In this document: one piece after another, positions 43,173 through 52,359 of the stretch
Layout of the letters: every line of letters starts with the position of its first letter
How positions within the stretch are numbered: the first letter of the stretch is position 1
Assembly: GCA_016710745.1 (NCBI GenBank)
Contig: JADJVB010000013.1
Coordinates: 124,001-188,000 of the forward strand
Direction: 5' to 3'
Source of the DNA: Chitinophagaceae bacterium
GTDB taxonomy: Bacteria > Bacteroidota > Bacteroidia > Chitinophagales > Chitinophagaceae
DNA: 64,000 nucleotides
Notes under the pieces: generated by a model
Database searches by the model: none
Seen by the model: the letters and a program-made list of their open reading frames with translations, nothing else
What the model was told of the DNA's origin: nothing
Program-made: the position numbers and the translations under genes

Positions 43173-43266
43173 GGTGTCTGGCCACTTTAAGGAGTTGGTA
43201 TAGGTAACCGGGTATTGAAATGTAAGAGAATTTGAAAGCAAAGCGTAAGCGTAGTGGCCATACACC
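43173..43266 (+). promoter_or_regulatory. 14-bp inverted repeat upstream of serS
   Basis: GGTGTCTGGCCACT (43173-43186) and AGTGGCCATACACC (43253-43266) are inverted copies matching in 13 of 14 positions, 66 bases apart. The right arm ends 12 bases before the -7 box, so a bound protein could block the promoter or loop DNA. No family is recognised. Confidence 0.45.
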
Positions 43267-43278
43267 TGTTCAAAATTG

Positions 43279-43286
43279 TATATTTG
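43279..43286 (+). promoter_or_regulatory. -7 promoter element (TATATTTG) for serS
   Basis: An exact TAnnTTTG match, 20 bases before the serS ATG. No TTG lies at the expected -33 distance. The inverted repeat described at 43173-43266 covers that area. Confidence 0.5.
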
Positions 43287-43305
43287 CCGAAATTATTAAA
43301 CGTAC

Positions 43306-44580
43306 ATGTTACAGATCAGTTATATCAGGCAGCACACCGCATTGGTTAAGCAAAAGTTAGCGGTCAAGAATTTCGCCGACCCCGGCGTTGTTGATGCATT
43401 ATTGGATACAGATGAACTGGTTCGTAAACTAAAATCCGAAACCGAATCGCTGCAGGCGGCTATAAATGCTGCCAGTAAGGACATCGGAATGCTGATGGGC
43501 AAGGGTGAAAAAGAAGCGGCGGAAACCAAAAAACAGGAAGTTGCTGCGCATAAATCCACGTTGCAAAACCTTTCCCGGCAACTGGCAGATGTAGAAAAGC
43601 AATTGAATGATGGATTGGTGTTATTACCCAACCTGCCACACGAATCGGTGCCGAAGGGTAAAACTCCTGCGGATAATGAAATCGTAAGAGAAGGGGGAAC
43701 CAAACCAACATTGCCTGCAACAGCCGTTCCGCATTGGGACCTGATCAAAGAGTACGATCTGGTTGATTTTGAAACCGGTGCTAAAATAACCGGCAGCGGG
43801 TTTCCCTTATTCAAAGGAAAAGGGGCTAAACTGCAGCGGGCCCTGATCCAGTATTTTTTAGATTATAATATTGCGGCGGGTTATACCGAGTATTTGCCAC
43901 CCTTGATGGTTAACGAAGCCTCGGCATACGGAACCGGACAATTACCTGATAAAGAAGGGCAGATGTACCATATTACAGCCGATGGATTTTACCTGATACC
44001 AACGGCCGAAGTGCCGGTTACCAATATTGTGCGCGATGAAATATTAAAAGAAACAGACCTGCCGGTTAAGATGACGGGGTACACACCCTGCTTCAGAAGA
44101 GAGGCAGGAAGTTTTGGTGCTGATGTACGCGGGTTGAACCGGGTGCACCAGTTTGATAAAGTGGAGATCGTAGAAATAGTTCATCCCGATAAAAGCTACG
44201 AAGTACTGGAGGCGATGGTGAACCATGTAGAAAAACTTTTGCAAACCCTGGAATTGCCCTACCGCATTTTACGTTTGTGCGGTGGCGATATGAGTTTTGC
44301 ATCGGCACTCACCTACGATTTTGAAGTGTACAGTGCGGCCCAGCAAAAATGGCTGGAAGTGAGTTCAGTGAGCAATTTCGAAAACTTTCAAACCAACCGG
44401 GCCAGGATAAGATTTAAGAATGAGGAAAGTAAAGCCCAATTGGCACACTCCCTAAATGGATCGTCACTGGCTTTGCCCAGGATCGTGGCCAGTTTGCTCG
44501 AAAACAATCAAACCGAGAACGGGATCGTTTTGCCGGTTGTTTTACATAGCTATTTCGGCGGCGGCAAAATTAACCGTTAA
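43306..44580 (+). CDS. serS: seryl-tRNA synthetase
   Basis: A 424-residue class II synthetase charging tRNA-Ser. The N-terminal long coiled-coil arm (about residues 30-105) binds the tRNA variable arm. The catalytic core contains FETGAKITGSGFPLFKGKGA, LIPTAEVPVTNIVRDE (motif 2 region TPCFRREAGSFGADVRGLNRVHQFDKVE) and a C-terminal motif 3 NGSSLALPRIVASLLEN. Length is typical. Preceded by its own promoter. Confidence 0.96.
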   Translation: MLQISYIRQHTALVKQKLAVKNFADPGVVDALLDTDELVRKLKSETESLQAAINAASKDIGMLMGKGEKEAAETKKQEVAAHKSTLQNLSRQLADVEKQLNDGLVLLPNLPHESVPKGKTPADNEIVREGGTKPTLPATAVPHWDLIKEYDLVDFETGAKITGSGFPLFKGKGAKLQRALIQYFLDYNIAAGYTEYLPPLMVNEASAYGTGQLPDKEGQMYHITADGFYLIPTAEVPVTNIVRDEILKETDLPVKMTGYTPCFRREAGSFGADVRGLNRVHQFDKVEIVEIVHPDKSYEVLEAMVNHVEKLLQTLELPYRILRLCGGDMSFASALTYDFEVYSAAQQKWLEVSSVSNFENFQTNRARIRFKNEESKAQLAHSLNGSSLALPRIVASLLENNQTENGIVLPVVLHSYFGGGKINR

Positions 44581-44643
44581 TGGCGAAAAATAATTAACCC
44601 CATTTTTTTTAAAACTTTTACTTATACTTTATAAAATCAAGAA

Positions 44644-45090
44644 ATGAAAAAATTACTTAGTGCACTGATATTGGTAACCCTGGTTTGGAGTTGTGCAAAA
44701 AAAATAGCGCCTTCAAATTCAGGTGCTTCTTCCGGAAACGCAAACATGCCGGCGGAAACAAACATGCCTGCCGAAACAAATTTTGGAAAAGAACAACCTG
44801 GTACCGTGGCGCCGGCTATAGCAACTACAGCCCAGGCGCCAATTGAAAATACCGGAACATTCGGCACTAAGGAAGTGCCAAAGTCAACCACTGCCGAAGA
44901 GACTGCTGCCGTCAGCGGACAAAGTATTTTCAATGCAAAATGTGGCCGCTGCCACGGTTTAAAAGTTACTACGGATTACACGGCCGATCGTTGGGCAAGT
45001 ATACTTGCTGTAATGGCTCCAAGAGCAAATTTAAATGATGCCGAAAGGCAGAATGTGTATGCTTATGTAAAAGCGAACGCAAAAAAATAA
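44644..45090 (+). CDS. c-type cytochrome lipoprotein
   Basis: A 148-residue lipoprotein. The signal peptide has lipobox VWSC with Cys at residue 17. A low-complexity Ala/Pro/Thr/Asn linker follows, including a direct repeat of NMPAETN. Then comes a small cytochrome c domain with the haem motif CGRCH near residue 100 and a distal Met in VMAPRANL near residue 124. It probably carries electrons at the outer face of the inner membrane or at the outer membrane. It converges with the alkane monooxygenase gene with a gap of 2 bases. Confidence 0.82.
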   Translation: MKKLLSALILVTLVWSCAKKIAPSNSGASSGNANMPAETNMPAETNFGKEQPGTVAPAIATTAQAPIENTGTFGTKEVPKSTTAEETAAVSGQSIFNAKCGRCHGLKVTTDYTADRWASILAVMAPRANLNDAERQNVYAYVKANAKK

Positions 45091-45092
45091 GT

Positions 45093-46142
45093 TCATCCCC
45101 GGGCTTCAGCCTGCCTGATCTTTTTATTCATAATATGGAACCAAAGCGGGGGAAACAACGCCAGGATCATGCTGCCGGGATAACCGGTTGGTAGTTGAGG
45201 AGCTTTATCATGATGCTGTAAAACCTGGTATTTTCTGCTGGCCAGGTAGTGGTGATCACTGTGACGACTGAGTTCAAACAGCATCAGCCTGCCTAAAATA
45301 TGATTGCTGTTCCAGCTGTGTTGCGGCATGGTGCGTTCATAATGGCCGTCTTCGCGTTGTTTACGCTGCAAGCCATAATGTTCAATATAGTTTACCGTTT
45401 CGAGCAACAGAAAACCAATGGTAGCAGCTCCAATAAAGTAAAGACTGATAAGCCAGCCGAAAACCAATACAATGATCGCCACAAATAAAAACTGAATAAC
45501 CTGGGCCTGCAGCATTTCATTTCGCCAGTGCCAGGCCGGACATTCTTTTTTTTTGAGGTCGCTGTTGGCTATGCGCCAGGCCGAGAGATAAGAAAAAATA
45601 ATGGTTCGAAAATAAAAGGCAAATACCGGTTCGTTGTAACGCGCGCTGCTGGGGTCTTCGGGTGTGGCTACATGTTTATGGTGCCCTTTATTGTGTTCTA
45701 TAAAAAAATGCATGTACAGCGAAGTCAGTAATAAGGCTTTGGCAAAATATTGTTCGTATTTTTTTGTACGGTGGCCCAGTTCATGTGCCACATTGATACC
45801 AAAAGTACCACAGAGCAAACCCATGCTATAGATGCGCCCGGTAATTTCCCACCAATGCAGATCCGTGTCTTTCATCGAATTCAAAAAAACATATAATGCA
45901 ATAAATTGTAAAACCACGATCCCGTAAAGCAGGTAATCGTAAACCCGGTCATTTTTAACGAGCTCTTCTTCAGCAGCGCCCAGGTTTTTATTATCAGGTT
46001 TGATAAATAGTTCAGCCAATGGCATCAGTACCCAGGCATACAGCAACGGGCTGAAGGTTATCCATCCGTTGCCGGTAAAAGCCAATGCGGCCAATACATA
46101 AATGATCAATGGTGATAAATATTTGTATGCCCTTATCTGCAT
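45093..46142 (-). CDS. alkB: alkane 1-monooxygenase (membrane di-iron, AlkB type)
   Basis: A 349-residue integral membrane di-iron enzyme hydroxylating terminal C-H bonds of alkanes or fatty acyl chains. The histidine boxes are HELGHR, EHNKGHH and RHSDHHY. NYIEHYGLQR is the signature that separates AlkB from desaturases. Several spans precede the first box. I chose ATG 46142 (MQIRAYKYLS) and not the longer frame to 46223. No rubredoxin gene is next to it, so its electron donor must lie elsewhere. It is divergent from the DUF1800 gene. Confidence 0.88.
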   Translation of the reverse strand: MQIRAYKYLSPLIIYVLAALAFTGNGWITFSPLLYAWVLMPLAELFIKPDNKNLGAAEEELVKNDRVYDYLLYGIVVLQFIALYVFLNSMKDTDLHWWEITGRIYSMGLLCGTFGINVAHELGHRTKKYEQYFAKALLLTSLYMHFFIEHNKGHHKHVATPEDPSSARYNEPVFAFYFRTIIFSYLSAWRIANSDLKKKECPAWHWRNEMLQAQVIQFLFVAIIVLVFGWLISLYFIGAATIGFLLLETVNYIEHYGLQRKQREDGHYERTMPQHSWNSNHILGRLMLFELSRHSDHHYLASRKYQVLQHHDKAPQLPTGYPGSMILALFPPLWFHIMNKKIRQAEARG

Positions 46143-46240
46143 GGTGTTCTTTATGGCACTAAGATAAATTATTCTCTGTGATTTGGATTCTGTTAATATT
46201 TGTATTTTGCGATTAAACCTCAACTGTAGAATTCAGTCCT

Positions 46241-47728
46241 ATGGAGGTTCAATTGATCAATTATAATCCTGCTTCAATTATGGCGGCTTCCAATCGTTTA
46301 AAAAATCAACATTTATTATGGCGCTGCGCATTTGGTCCGATGGCGGAAAACAGCGCTGATCTGGATACTATGTCTCCCAAAAACCTATGGTCGCTTTTAC
46401 TGAAAACCTCGGCTAAACCGGTTGATAACATCGTAGTAACCAAAAATCCGGCCGACGATTATATCATGGGCATGACCGACCCGGCAGCCATTCAAAAAAC
46501 ACTGAGTAATCCTGAATTGCGAAAGAAAGTGAGGGAACAATCAAGAGAGGATTTGAAGACGATGAATATTCGTTGGTTGAATACGATGATCAACAGTGAG
46601 GCTCAGCTAAGGGAAAAGATGAGTTTGTTCTGGCATGGGCATTTTGCCTGCCGGGTTCAAAATAGTTTTTTCCAGCAGGAGTTGTTGCAGATCATCCGTA
46701 GTCATGCATTGGGCAGTTTCGGGGATATGTTGAAAGCGGTTAGCAAATCGCCCGCCATGTTGCAGTTTTTAAATAACCAGCAAAATAAAAAATCGAGTCC
46801 CAACGAAAATTTTGCCCGCGAAGTGATGGAGCTGTTTACCATGGGCCGCGGTAATTACACCGAAAACGATATAAAGGAAGCCGCCCGGGCTTTTACCGGC
46901 TGGAGCTTTAATGCGAAAGGCGAGTTCGTCATAAGGCGAAATCAACACGACGACGGCAACAAAACATTCCTGGGCAAAACGGGTAATTTTGATGGAGATG
47001 ATATCCTGAACATCCTGTTGGAGAATAAACAAACCGCAAACTATATCAGCAGAAAAATATACCGGTATTTTGTGAACGAGCAGGTTAATGAAAAAAATCA
47101 CCAAAGGTTAAGCGATCGTTTTTATACAAGCAACTATGATATTGCCAAACTGCTGGAAGAAATCTATACCAGCGATTGGTTTTATGACGAGCAAAATATC
47201 GGAACCCGCATAAAGTCACCTGTGGAATTATTGGTTGGCATCAGGCGCTTACTGCCCATGCAATTGGAAAATGATCAGTCGCAACTGTTGTTTCAACGGG
47301 CGCTGGGGCAAATATTATTTGTTCCGCCCAATGTGGCCGGATGGCCGGGCGGAAAAAACTGGATCGACAGCAGTTCCTTGATGTTGCGGTTGCGCATACC
47401 GCAAATCTTATCGGCGAACGATGCATTGGATATTATGCCCAAGGCCGACGATGATATACAGATGGGGCAGATGGAAATGGCGGTTAAAAAAATAAGATCA
47501 GCTATCAAAGGTGGTACGGCTACTATTGATTGGGTAGCGGTAAATAAGATCTTTGAAAAAGTACAGCGTGAAAAATTACTGGAAAAAATCACCGGTACGG
47601 TTTTGCAAACCAAAAGCCAGGTTAGTATGAATGTGTTGAATACATACGTGAATACCCAAAGCCGGGAAAACTTTATTAAAAGTGCTGTGGTAAACCTGAT
47701 GGCAACACCGGAATATCAATTATGTTAA
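46241..47728 (+). CDS. DUF1800-family protein
   Basis: A 495-residue DUF1800 protein. It contains NQHLLWRCAFGP near residue 23, MSLFWHGHFACRVQ near residue 128, NENFAREVMELFTMGRGNYTE near residue 187 and a C-terminal NVAGWPGGKNWIDSSSL. Family members occur next to DUF1501 genes in many phyla, exactly as here, and are thought to work together in the envelope. Their biochemistry is unknown. ATG 46280 (MAASNRLKN) is an alternative start. No signal peptide is visible. Heptad element B follows immediately after the stop. Confidence 0.85.
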   Translation: MEVQLINYNPASIMAASNRLKNQHLLWRCAFGPMAENSADLDTMSPKNLWSLLLKTSAKPVDNIVVTKNPADDYIMGMTDPAAIQKTLSNPELRKKVREQSREDLKTMNIRWLNTMINSEAQLREKMSLFWHGHFACRVQNSFFQQELLQIIRSHALGSFGDMLKAVSKSPAMLQFLNNQQNKKSSPNENFAREVMELFTMGRGNYTENDIKEAARAFTGWSFNAKGEFVIRRNQHDDGNKTFLGKTGNFDGDDILNILLENKQTANYISRKIYRYFVNEQVNEKNHQRLSDRFYTSNYDIAKLLEEIYTSDWFYDEQNIGTRIKSPVELLVGIRRLLPMQLENDQSQLLFQRALGQILFVPPNVAGWPGGKNWIDSSSLMLRLRIPQILSANDALDIMPKADDDIQMGQMEMAVKKIRSAIKGGTATIDWVAVNKIFEKVQREKLLEKITGTVLQTKSQVSMNVLNTYVNTQSRENFIKSAVVNLMATPEYQLC

Positions 47729-47730
47729 AA

Positions 47731-47800
47731 TAGCCGTTAGCCATTGGCTTTTAGATGTTAGCTGGAGCTAACGGCTAATGGCTAATCACTAACAGCTAAA
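47731..47800. repeat. heptad element B: ten 7-bp units with inverted halves
   Basis: Ten contiguous 7-bp units between the DUF1800 and DUF1501 genes. The left units are of type TAGCCGT and TAGCCAT. The right units are GGCTAAT, AGCTAAC and CACTAAC, the same words on the opposite strand. The whole can fold into an imperfect hairpin while the 7-base phase is preserved. It ends 11 bases before the next ATG. Confidence 0.82.
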
Positions 47801-47811
47801 ATCCTCTTACA

Positions 47812-49005
47812 ATGGTTATTAAAAGAAAAGAATTTTTACAGATCGGTTCACTAGCCACGGCCTCCATGATGCTGCCTAAATTTTTGAAAGCTTTTGAACG
47901 GCCCAACATGGTGCCGCCCGGAAATAAAGTGGTGGTGGTGATTCAGTTCAGCGGTGGTAACGACGGCTTGAATACGGTGATACCGGTACGAAACGATATT
48001 TATTACCGCGAAAGACCCCGGCTTGGTATTGCTAAAGCCGATGCCTTATCATTGACCGATGAGGTAGGATTGAACCCGGCATTGGAAACGTTTAAAGGAT
48101 TGTACGACGACGGCAGCCTGGCGATCATGAACAGTGTGGGATACCCAAATCCCGATCGTTCGCATTTCAGGAGCATGGATATCTGGCATAGTGCCAGCGA
48201 AAGTAACCAGTATGTAAACACGGGTTGGCTTGGCCGCTATTTGGATGCACAATGCAAAGCATGTGATAAACCAACACAGGCGATGGAACTGGACGATGTA
48301 TTGAGCCTGGCCTTGAAAGGCGAAGAGAACAAGGGGCTCGCTTTTAAAGACCCCGCGAAATTGTACAACAGCAGCAATGGCCGTTTTTTAAAGGATGTGA
48401 GTGCCGATCATAAAAACGGTGAGGAAACCATTGATTATTTGTACAAAACCATGAGTGCTACGCTCAACAGTGCCAATTATATTTTTCAGCAAAGCAAGAT
48501 TCATCCAACAACGCAAACCTATCCGTCAACATCGCTGGGCAAGGATCTGAAAACTATTGCATCGCTCATATTTTCCGATATCAATACAAAAGTGTATTAT
48601 GTTTCGTTGGGTAGTTTTGATACCCATGTAAACCAGGAAGGACAGCAAAAACGGTTATTTACCGAATTGAATGATGCCGTTAAGGCATTTACGGCTGATC
48701 TGAAAAGCAATGGCCGCTTTGATGACGTGCTGATGATGACGTTTAGTGAGTTTGGCCGCAGGGTGAAGCAAAATGCCAGTAATGGTACCGATCATGGAAC
48801 AGCCAATAATATGTTTTTCATTGGCGGCAACCTTAAACAAAAAGGCATTTTAAATGCCATGCCCAACCTGGGCGATTTAAACGATGGTGATCTAAAACAC
48901 CAGGTAGATTTTAAACACGTGTACGCAACAGTTTTGAACAAATGGCTGGGAGCGGATGATATGATGATCTTGGGTAGTAAGTTTAATCATTTAAATTTTT
49001 TATAG
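47812..49005 (+). CDS. DUF1501-family protein
   Basis: A 397-residue DUF1501 protein of the alkaline-phosphatase-like or sulfatase-related superfamily. The N-terminus VIKRKEFLQIGSLATASMMLP is a twin-arginine-like or Tat-derived signal with lost RR. VVVIQFSGGNDGLNTVIP near residue 43 and NSVGYPNPDRSHFRSMDIW near residue 105 follow. SEFGRRVKQNASNGTDHGTANNMF lies near residue 310. The acid and His residues there could bind metals. It forms the usual pair with DUF1800 and is separated from it by heptad element B. Confidence 0.86.
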   Translation: MVIKRKEFLQIGSLATASMMLPKFLKAFERPNMVPPGNKVVVVIQFSGGNDGLNTVIPVRNDIYYRERPRLGIAKADALSLTDEVGLNPALETFKGLYDDGSLAIMNSVGYPNPDRSHFRSMDIWHSASESNQYVNTGWLGRYLDAQCKACDKPTQAMELDDVLSLALKGEENKGLAFKDPAKLYNSSNGRFLKDVSADHKNGEETIDYLYKTMSATLNSANYIFQQSKIHPTTQTYPSTSLGKDLKTIASLIFSDINTKVYYVSLGSFDTHVNQEGQQKRLFTELNDAVKAFTADLKSNGRFDDVLMMTFSEFGRRVKQNASNGTDHGTANNMFFIGGNLKQKGILNAMPNLGDLNDGDLKHQVDFKHVYATVLNKWLGADDMMILGSKFNHLNFL

Positions 49006-49013
49006 GAAAATAT

Positions 49014-49110
49014 GTCCGTTGGGCTAAAGCCCTTACAATATCTAAGAATCAATTGCCCCGGCCTTAAGGCCGGGGCAATTCAATTCAAAAATTAAGCGGA
49101 CTTTGGCCCA
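49014..49110. repeat. REP-like palindromic element between converging genes
   Basis: Contains a perfect 30-bp palindrome (49051-49080, core GGCCTTAAGGCC with GCCCCG arms). To its left is a shorter hairpin GGGCT-AA-AGCCC (49021-49032). An outer pair is formed by GTCCG (49014-49018) and CGGAC (49097-49101). A related half-copy TTTGGCCC lies at 49102-49109. Palindromes mixed in opposing orientations in a convergent gap are typical of REP/BIME repeats moved by RAYT transposases. No such transposase is in the window. It also serves as a bidirectional terminator. Confidence 0.75.
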
Positions 49111-49128
49111 AGGTGATCATTCAAGTTT

Positions 49129-50628
49129 TTATTTCACATTCCCCATCCATCTTTTCAAAAACGGAACGGTAAAGATCAACAGCACGCCTATTACAGTTGA
49201 TGCAATTCCTATTTTTATGATCACGTCTGCATAATAAGGCAGGGAAAGTACGGGATCGTTTTTGGCCAGAATATCTTCCGGCACACTCATTAACGAGCCG
49301 ATCTTGGCTGCCATGAATTCACCTATGGCTGAAGCAAAGAACCAGATGCCCATCATGAGCGCAACCATTTTTGGAGGCGATAATTTTGTAACCATCGACA
49401 GTCCGATTGGCGACAGGCAAAGCTCTCCTAAAATAAGAAAACAATACCCCCATAAAAAAGGCCACAAGGGAATAATTCCGGTATCTAAATTGGCCCTGCA
49501 TCCTAAATAGAAAACAAAAAAAGCAATGCCAAGGAAGATAAAAGAGAGTGCAAATTTTAAAGGTGTGCTGGGTTCTTTTCCTCTTTTGTTTAACCATGGC
49601 CAGAGTGGTGCCACAATCAGGGTAAGTACGATTACCCATCCCGGCGGTAAAAAATTATTGACTGATAATGCCGGCAGTTCGATGCCGAAAAGCATCATTT
49701 TTGAATTACGTTCCGCCAACAGATTCATTGAACCTGCATTCTGTTCGTAAACGGCCCAGAAGACAATAGAAAAAATGATCATGGTCAAAGCCGCAAATAA
49801 TTTCAACTTTACTTCTTTTTCCATTTTTAAGCCTACAGAAAGTACATAAACCAAAGAAATAACTCCCAGTCCGAACATGATATAATCCATTAGATAATAC
49901 TGGTTGAATAAAGTAACTACCAATGGAACAATTAATAAGGTGCCTCCATAAATAAGATGTTCGGGTTTCAGGAAAGCAAATACCGGTTTTTTTAAGACTT
50001 CCATACTGGGAGGAAGTCCCCTGTTTCCCAGAGATTTTTTTCCGAATACAAATACGATAAAGCCGATGGCCATGAATATTCCGGCAAGTCCGAAACCGTA
50101 GTGCCAGTTAATTTTTGTACCAACATAAGCACATAGCGCCCCTCCAATAGCAGCGCCGATATTGATACCCATATAAAATATAGAAAAGCCGCTATCTCTC
50201 CTTGGATCATTTTCACTGTATAAGGTGCCTACCAGGCTGGAAATATTTGGTTTAAAAAAACCATTGCCACAGATGATGAAAGCCATTCCATAGAAGAAAC
50301 TCCAGTCGTAAGGGACTGCCAGAATAAAATGCCCCAACGTCATTAATATACCACCAAACATAACGGAACGCTGGAAGCCTATAAACCGGTCGGCCATAAA
50401 GCCGCCAAACATGGGCATGGTATAAACCAATGCCGCATAGGAGCCAAGTATGGCATAGGCTTTCGGATCATCGTAATGCAATTGGCTTACCATATAGGCA
50501 ATCAGCAACGCCTTCATGCCATAAAAAGAAAACCGTTCCCACATTTCGGCAAAGAAAAGCAGGTATAGTTGTTTGGGTTGGCCGGTGCCGGAAAGGGTTG
50601 TTGCTTCTGACGGTTCAGTGAGGTCCAT
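49129..50628 (-). CDS. POT/PTR2-family peptide transporter (copy 1)
   Basis: A 499-residue major facilitator of the proton-dependent oligopeptide transporter family. It has the family motif EMWERFSFYGMKALLIAYM in helix 1, and NGFFKPNISSLVGTLY with FYMGINIGAAIGG near helices 4-5. A C-terminal LCLSPIGLSMVTKLSP follows, and about 12-14 spans are predicted. It takes up di- and tripeptides with protons. It is the third of three tandem copies on this strand, 19 bases after copy 2, so those two are probably one transcript. Confidence 0.93.
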   Translation of the reverse strand: MDLTEPSEATTLSGTGQPKQLYLLFFAEMWERFSFYGMKALLIAYMVSQLHYDDPKAYAILGSYAALVYTMPMFGGFMADRFIGFQRSVMFGGILMTLGHFILAVPYDWSFFYGMAFIICGNGFFKPNISSLVGTLYSENDPRRDSGFSIFYMGINIGAAIGGALCAYVGTKINWHYGFGLAGIFMAIGFIVFVFGKKSLGNRGLPPSMEVLKKPVFAFLKPEHLIYGGTLLIVPLVVTLFNQYYLMDYIMFGLGVISLVYVLSVGLKMEKEVKLKLFAALTMIIFSIVFWAVYEQNAGSMNLLAERNSKMMLFGIELPALSVNNFLPPGWVIVLTLIVAPLWPWLNKRGKEPSTPLKFALSFIFLGIAFFVFYLGCRANLDTGIIPLWPFLWGYCFLILGELCLSPIGLSMVTKLSPPKMVALMMGIWFFASAIGEFMAAKIGSLMSVPEDILAKNDPVLSLPYYADVIIKIGIASTVIGVLLIFTVPFLKRWMGNVK

Positions 50629-50647
50629 AATGAGTTTGGTTTAAAAT

Positions 50648-52285
50648 TTAATTTACGCCTTTTTCTTTCATGATCTTGTTTAGCCATTTCAGCATAGCAA
50701 AAATTATGAAAGTGGCAATCATCAGCAAAACAAAATTCACCCAGTAAAAATTGGCTTTGTTCTCATATCCATCCCACATAGTTGCCAGTATGCCGGATAA
50801 TTTATTGCCGATTGATGTAGCTAAAAACCAGCCGCCCATCATCAGCGAGGTTAACCGTACCGGGCTTAATTTTGAAACCAGGGAAAGTCCCATCGGGCTC
50901 AATAATAATTCGCCCACAGTAACAACCCCATAGGTACCCATGAGCCACCAAACACTTGCCTTTTCGGCTCCGTTTCCACTCACCTGTACGGCAGCAACCA
51001 TGACCAAAACAGATAAGGCAGAAATGAACAAACCAAAAGCAATTTTTGTGGCGGTAGTAGGCTCTTTGTTTTTACGACGCAGAAAGGCAAAGAAAGCCAA
51101 AACAAGCGGGGTTAATAAAATCACCCAGCCGGGGTTGATTGATTGACTGATGGGCGTTGACCATAAGGTTGCTTGATCACCATCCCGGGGAAGATTTTCG
51201 GGCTTTACGTTTTTAAAATAAACCGGGTAGTCATATGTTTTAACAACATGGCCGTCTTTTTTTTGAATTCTGAACATCTCATCATATAAATTCACCGAAT
51301 CCTTTTTATAAGTAACATCTTCGGCCTGTTTTAATCCTCTGAAAACATCACCGGTAATTCCATGCACCTGCCTGTCGGTAAAATTATCGGCCCAGATGGT
51401 CAGCGCAGTACCGTTTTGTTTAAACACGGCCCAAAACATAACCACGGCTGCAAATATGGCCAGCAAAGCGCCGATCGGCCTTTTTTCAGATGCTTCGGCC
51501 CTGAAATAAAGTGAAGCATAAAAATAAATAACGGGTATACAGGCAAAGATGAAAGCATCGGTACTATCCGATCCAAAAATATTTTTGGGTATTATCCATC
51601 CCAAAACACCGGCGATAATAGCGGGGATAAATATCGTAATAACAATTTTGGAAAAAGGCATGTCCTCTTTGGTCATTGGTTTTCTTACATCGCCTGTCAC
51701 ATAATGGCGGGTGCCAAGCATAAATATAAAAACACCTATAAACATACCTACGCCAGCCGCTACAAAAGCATATTTCCAGCCCCAAACAATGATGATTGCT
51801 GCACTGAAGAAATTACAGATGAAGGCACCTATATTAATGCCCATATAAAAGATATTGTAACCTTCATCTTTCCTGTGTATAAACTCAGGTGTGTTGTACA
51901 AATTACCGAGGAGTGTAGAAATATTTGGTTTAAAAAAACCGTTGCCAAAAATTACCAGAGCCATACTTATGTACAATACCGGTAAACTGTGAACCGACAT
52001 AAGACAGTAACCAACTCCCATCATTAAGCCACCAATGATAACCGACTTGCGGTAACCCCAGTAGCGATCGGCAATCAATCCGCCAATAAATGGTGTCAGA
52101 AAAACCAAAGCAATAAAGGTTCCGTAAAGATCGGAAGCATCGGTATTGGTCATGGCGAAGCCATGTTCAACATGTTTCAGGTACAGCAGGAAAATACCGA
52201 TCATTAAATAATATCCAAACCGTTCCCACATTTCGGAGAAAAACAGGTAGGGAAGCGCTTTTGGGTGCTTGGCTGGTTTACTCAT
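50648..52285 (-). CDS. POT/PTR2-family peptide transporter (copy 2)
   Basis: A 545-residue POT-family paralogue. Helix 1 reads EMWERFGYYLMIGIF, in which the usual YG of the ERFxYYG motif is YL. It also has NGFFKPNISTLLGNLY and LLSPMGLSLVSKLSP. An inserted soluble stretch of about 70 residues (around residues 300-370, with EDVTYKKDS and VNLYDEMFRIQKKDG) is absent from the other two and probably forms an extramembrane domain. The changed motif could alter proton coupling. Copy 1 follows 19 bases downstream. A terminator separates it from copy 3 upstream. Confidence 0.92.
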   Translation of the reverse strand: MSKPAKHPKALPYLFFSEMWERFGYYLMIGIFLLYLKHVEHGFAMTNTDASDLYGTFIALVFLTPFIGGLIADRYWGYRKSVIIGGLMMGVGYCLMSVHSLPVLYISMALVIFGNGFFKPNISTLLGNLYNTPEFIHRKDEGYNIFYMGINIGAFICNFFSAAIIIVWGWKYAFVAAGVGMFIGVFIFMLGTRHYVTGDVRKPMTKEDMPFSKIVITIFIPAIIAGVLGWIIPKNIFGSDSTDAFIFACIPVIYFYASLYFRAEASEKRPIGALLAIFAAVVMFWAVFKQNGTALTIWADNFTDRQVHGITGDVFRGLKQAEDVTYKKDSVNLYDEMFRIQKKDGHVVKTYDYPVYFKNVKPENLPRDGDQATLWSTPISQSINPGWVILLTPLVLAFFAFLRRKNKEPTTATKIAFGLFISALSVLVMVAAVQVSGNGAEKASVWWLMGTYGVVTVGELLLSPMGLSLVSKLSPVRLTSLMMGGWFLATSIGNKLSGILATMWDGYENKANFYWVNFVLLMIATFIIFAMLKWLNKIMKEKGVN

Positions 52286-52313
52286 TATTTAAAAATTTAT
52301 TTTGTTGAAAATA

Positions 52314-52339
52314 AAAAGGCGACTATAACATCGCCTTTT
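52314..52339 (-). terminator. intrinsic terminator between POT copies 3 and 2
   Basis: AAAAGGCGA (52314-52322) pairs with TCGCCTTTT (52331-52339), a 9-bp stem with an 8-base loop. On the minus strand it ends in TTTTTATTTTC. Copy 3 therefore forms its own unit, and copies 2 and 1 need a promoter in 52286-52313 or read-through. Confidence 0.78.
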
Positions 52340-52359
52340 AAAATTTTTTATTCCTGATC

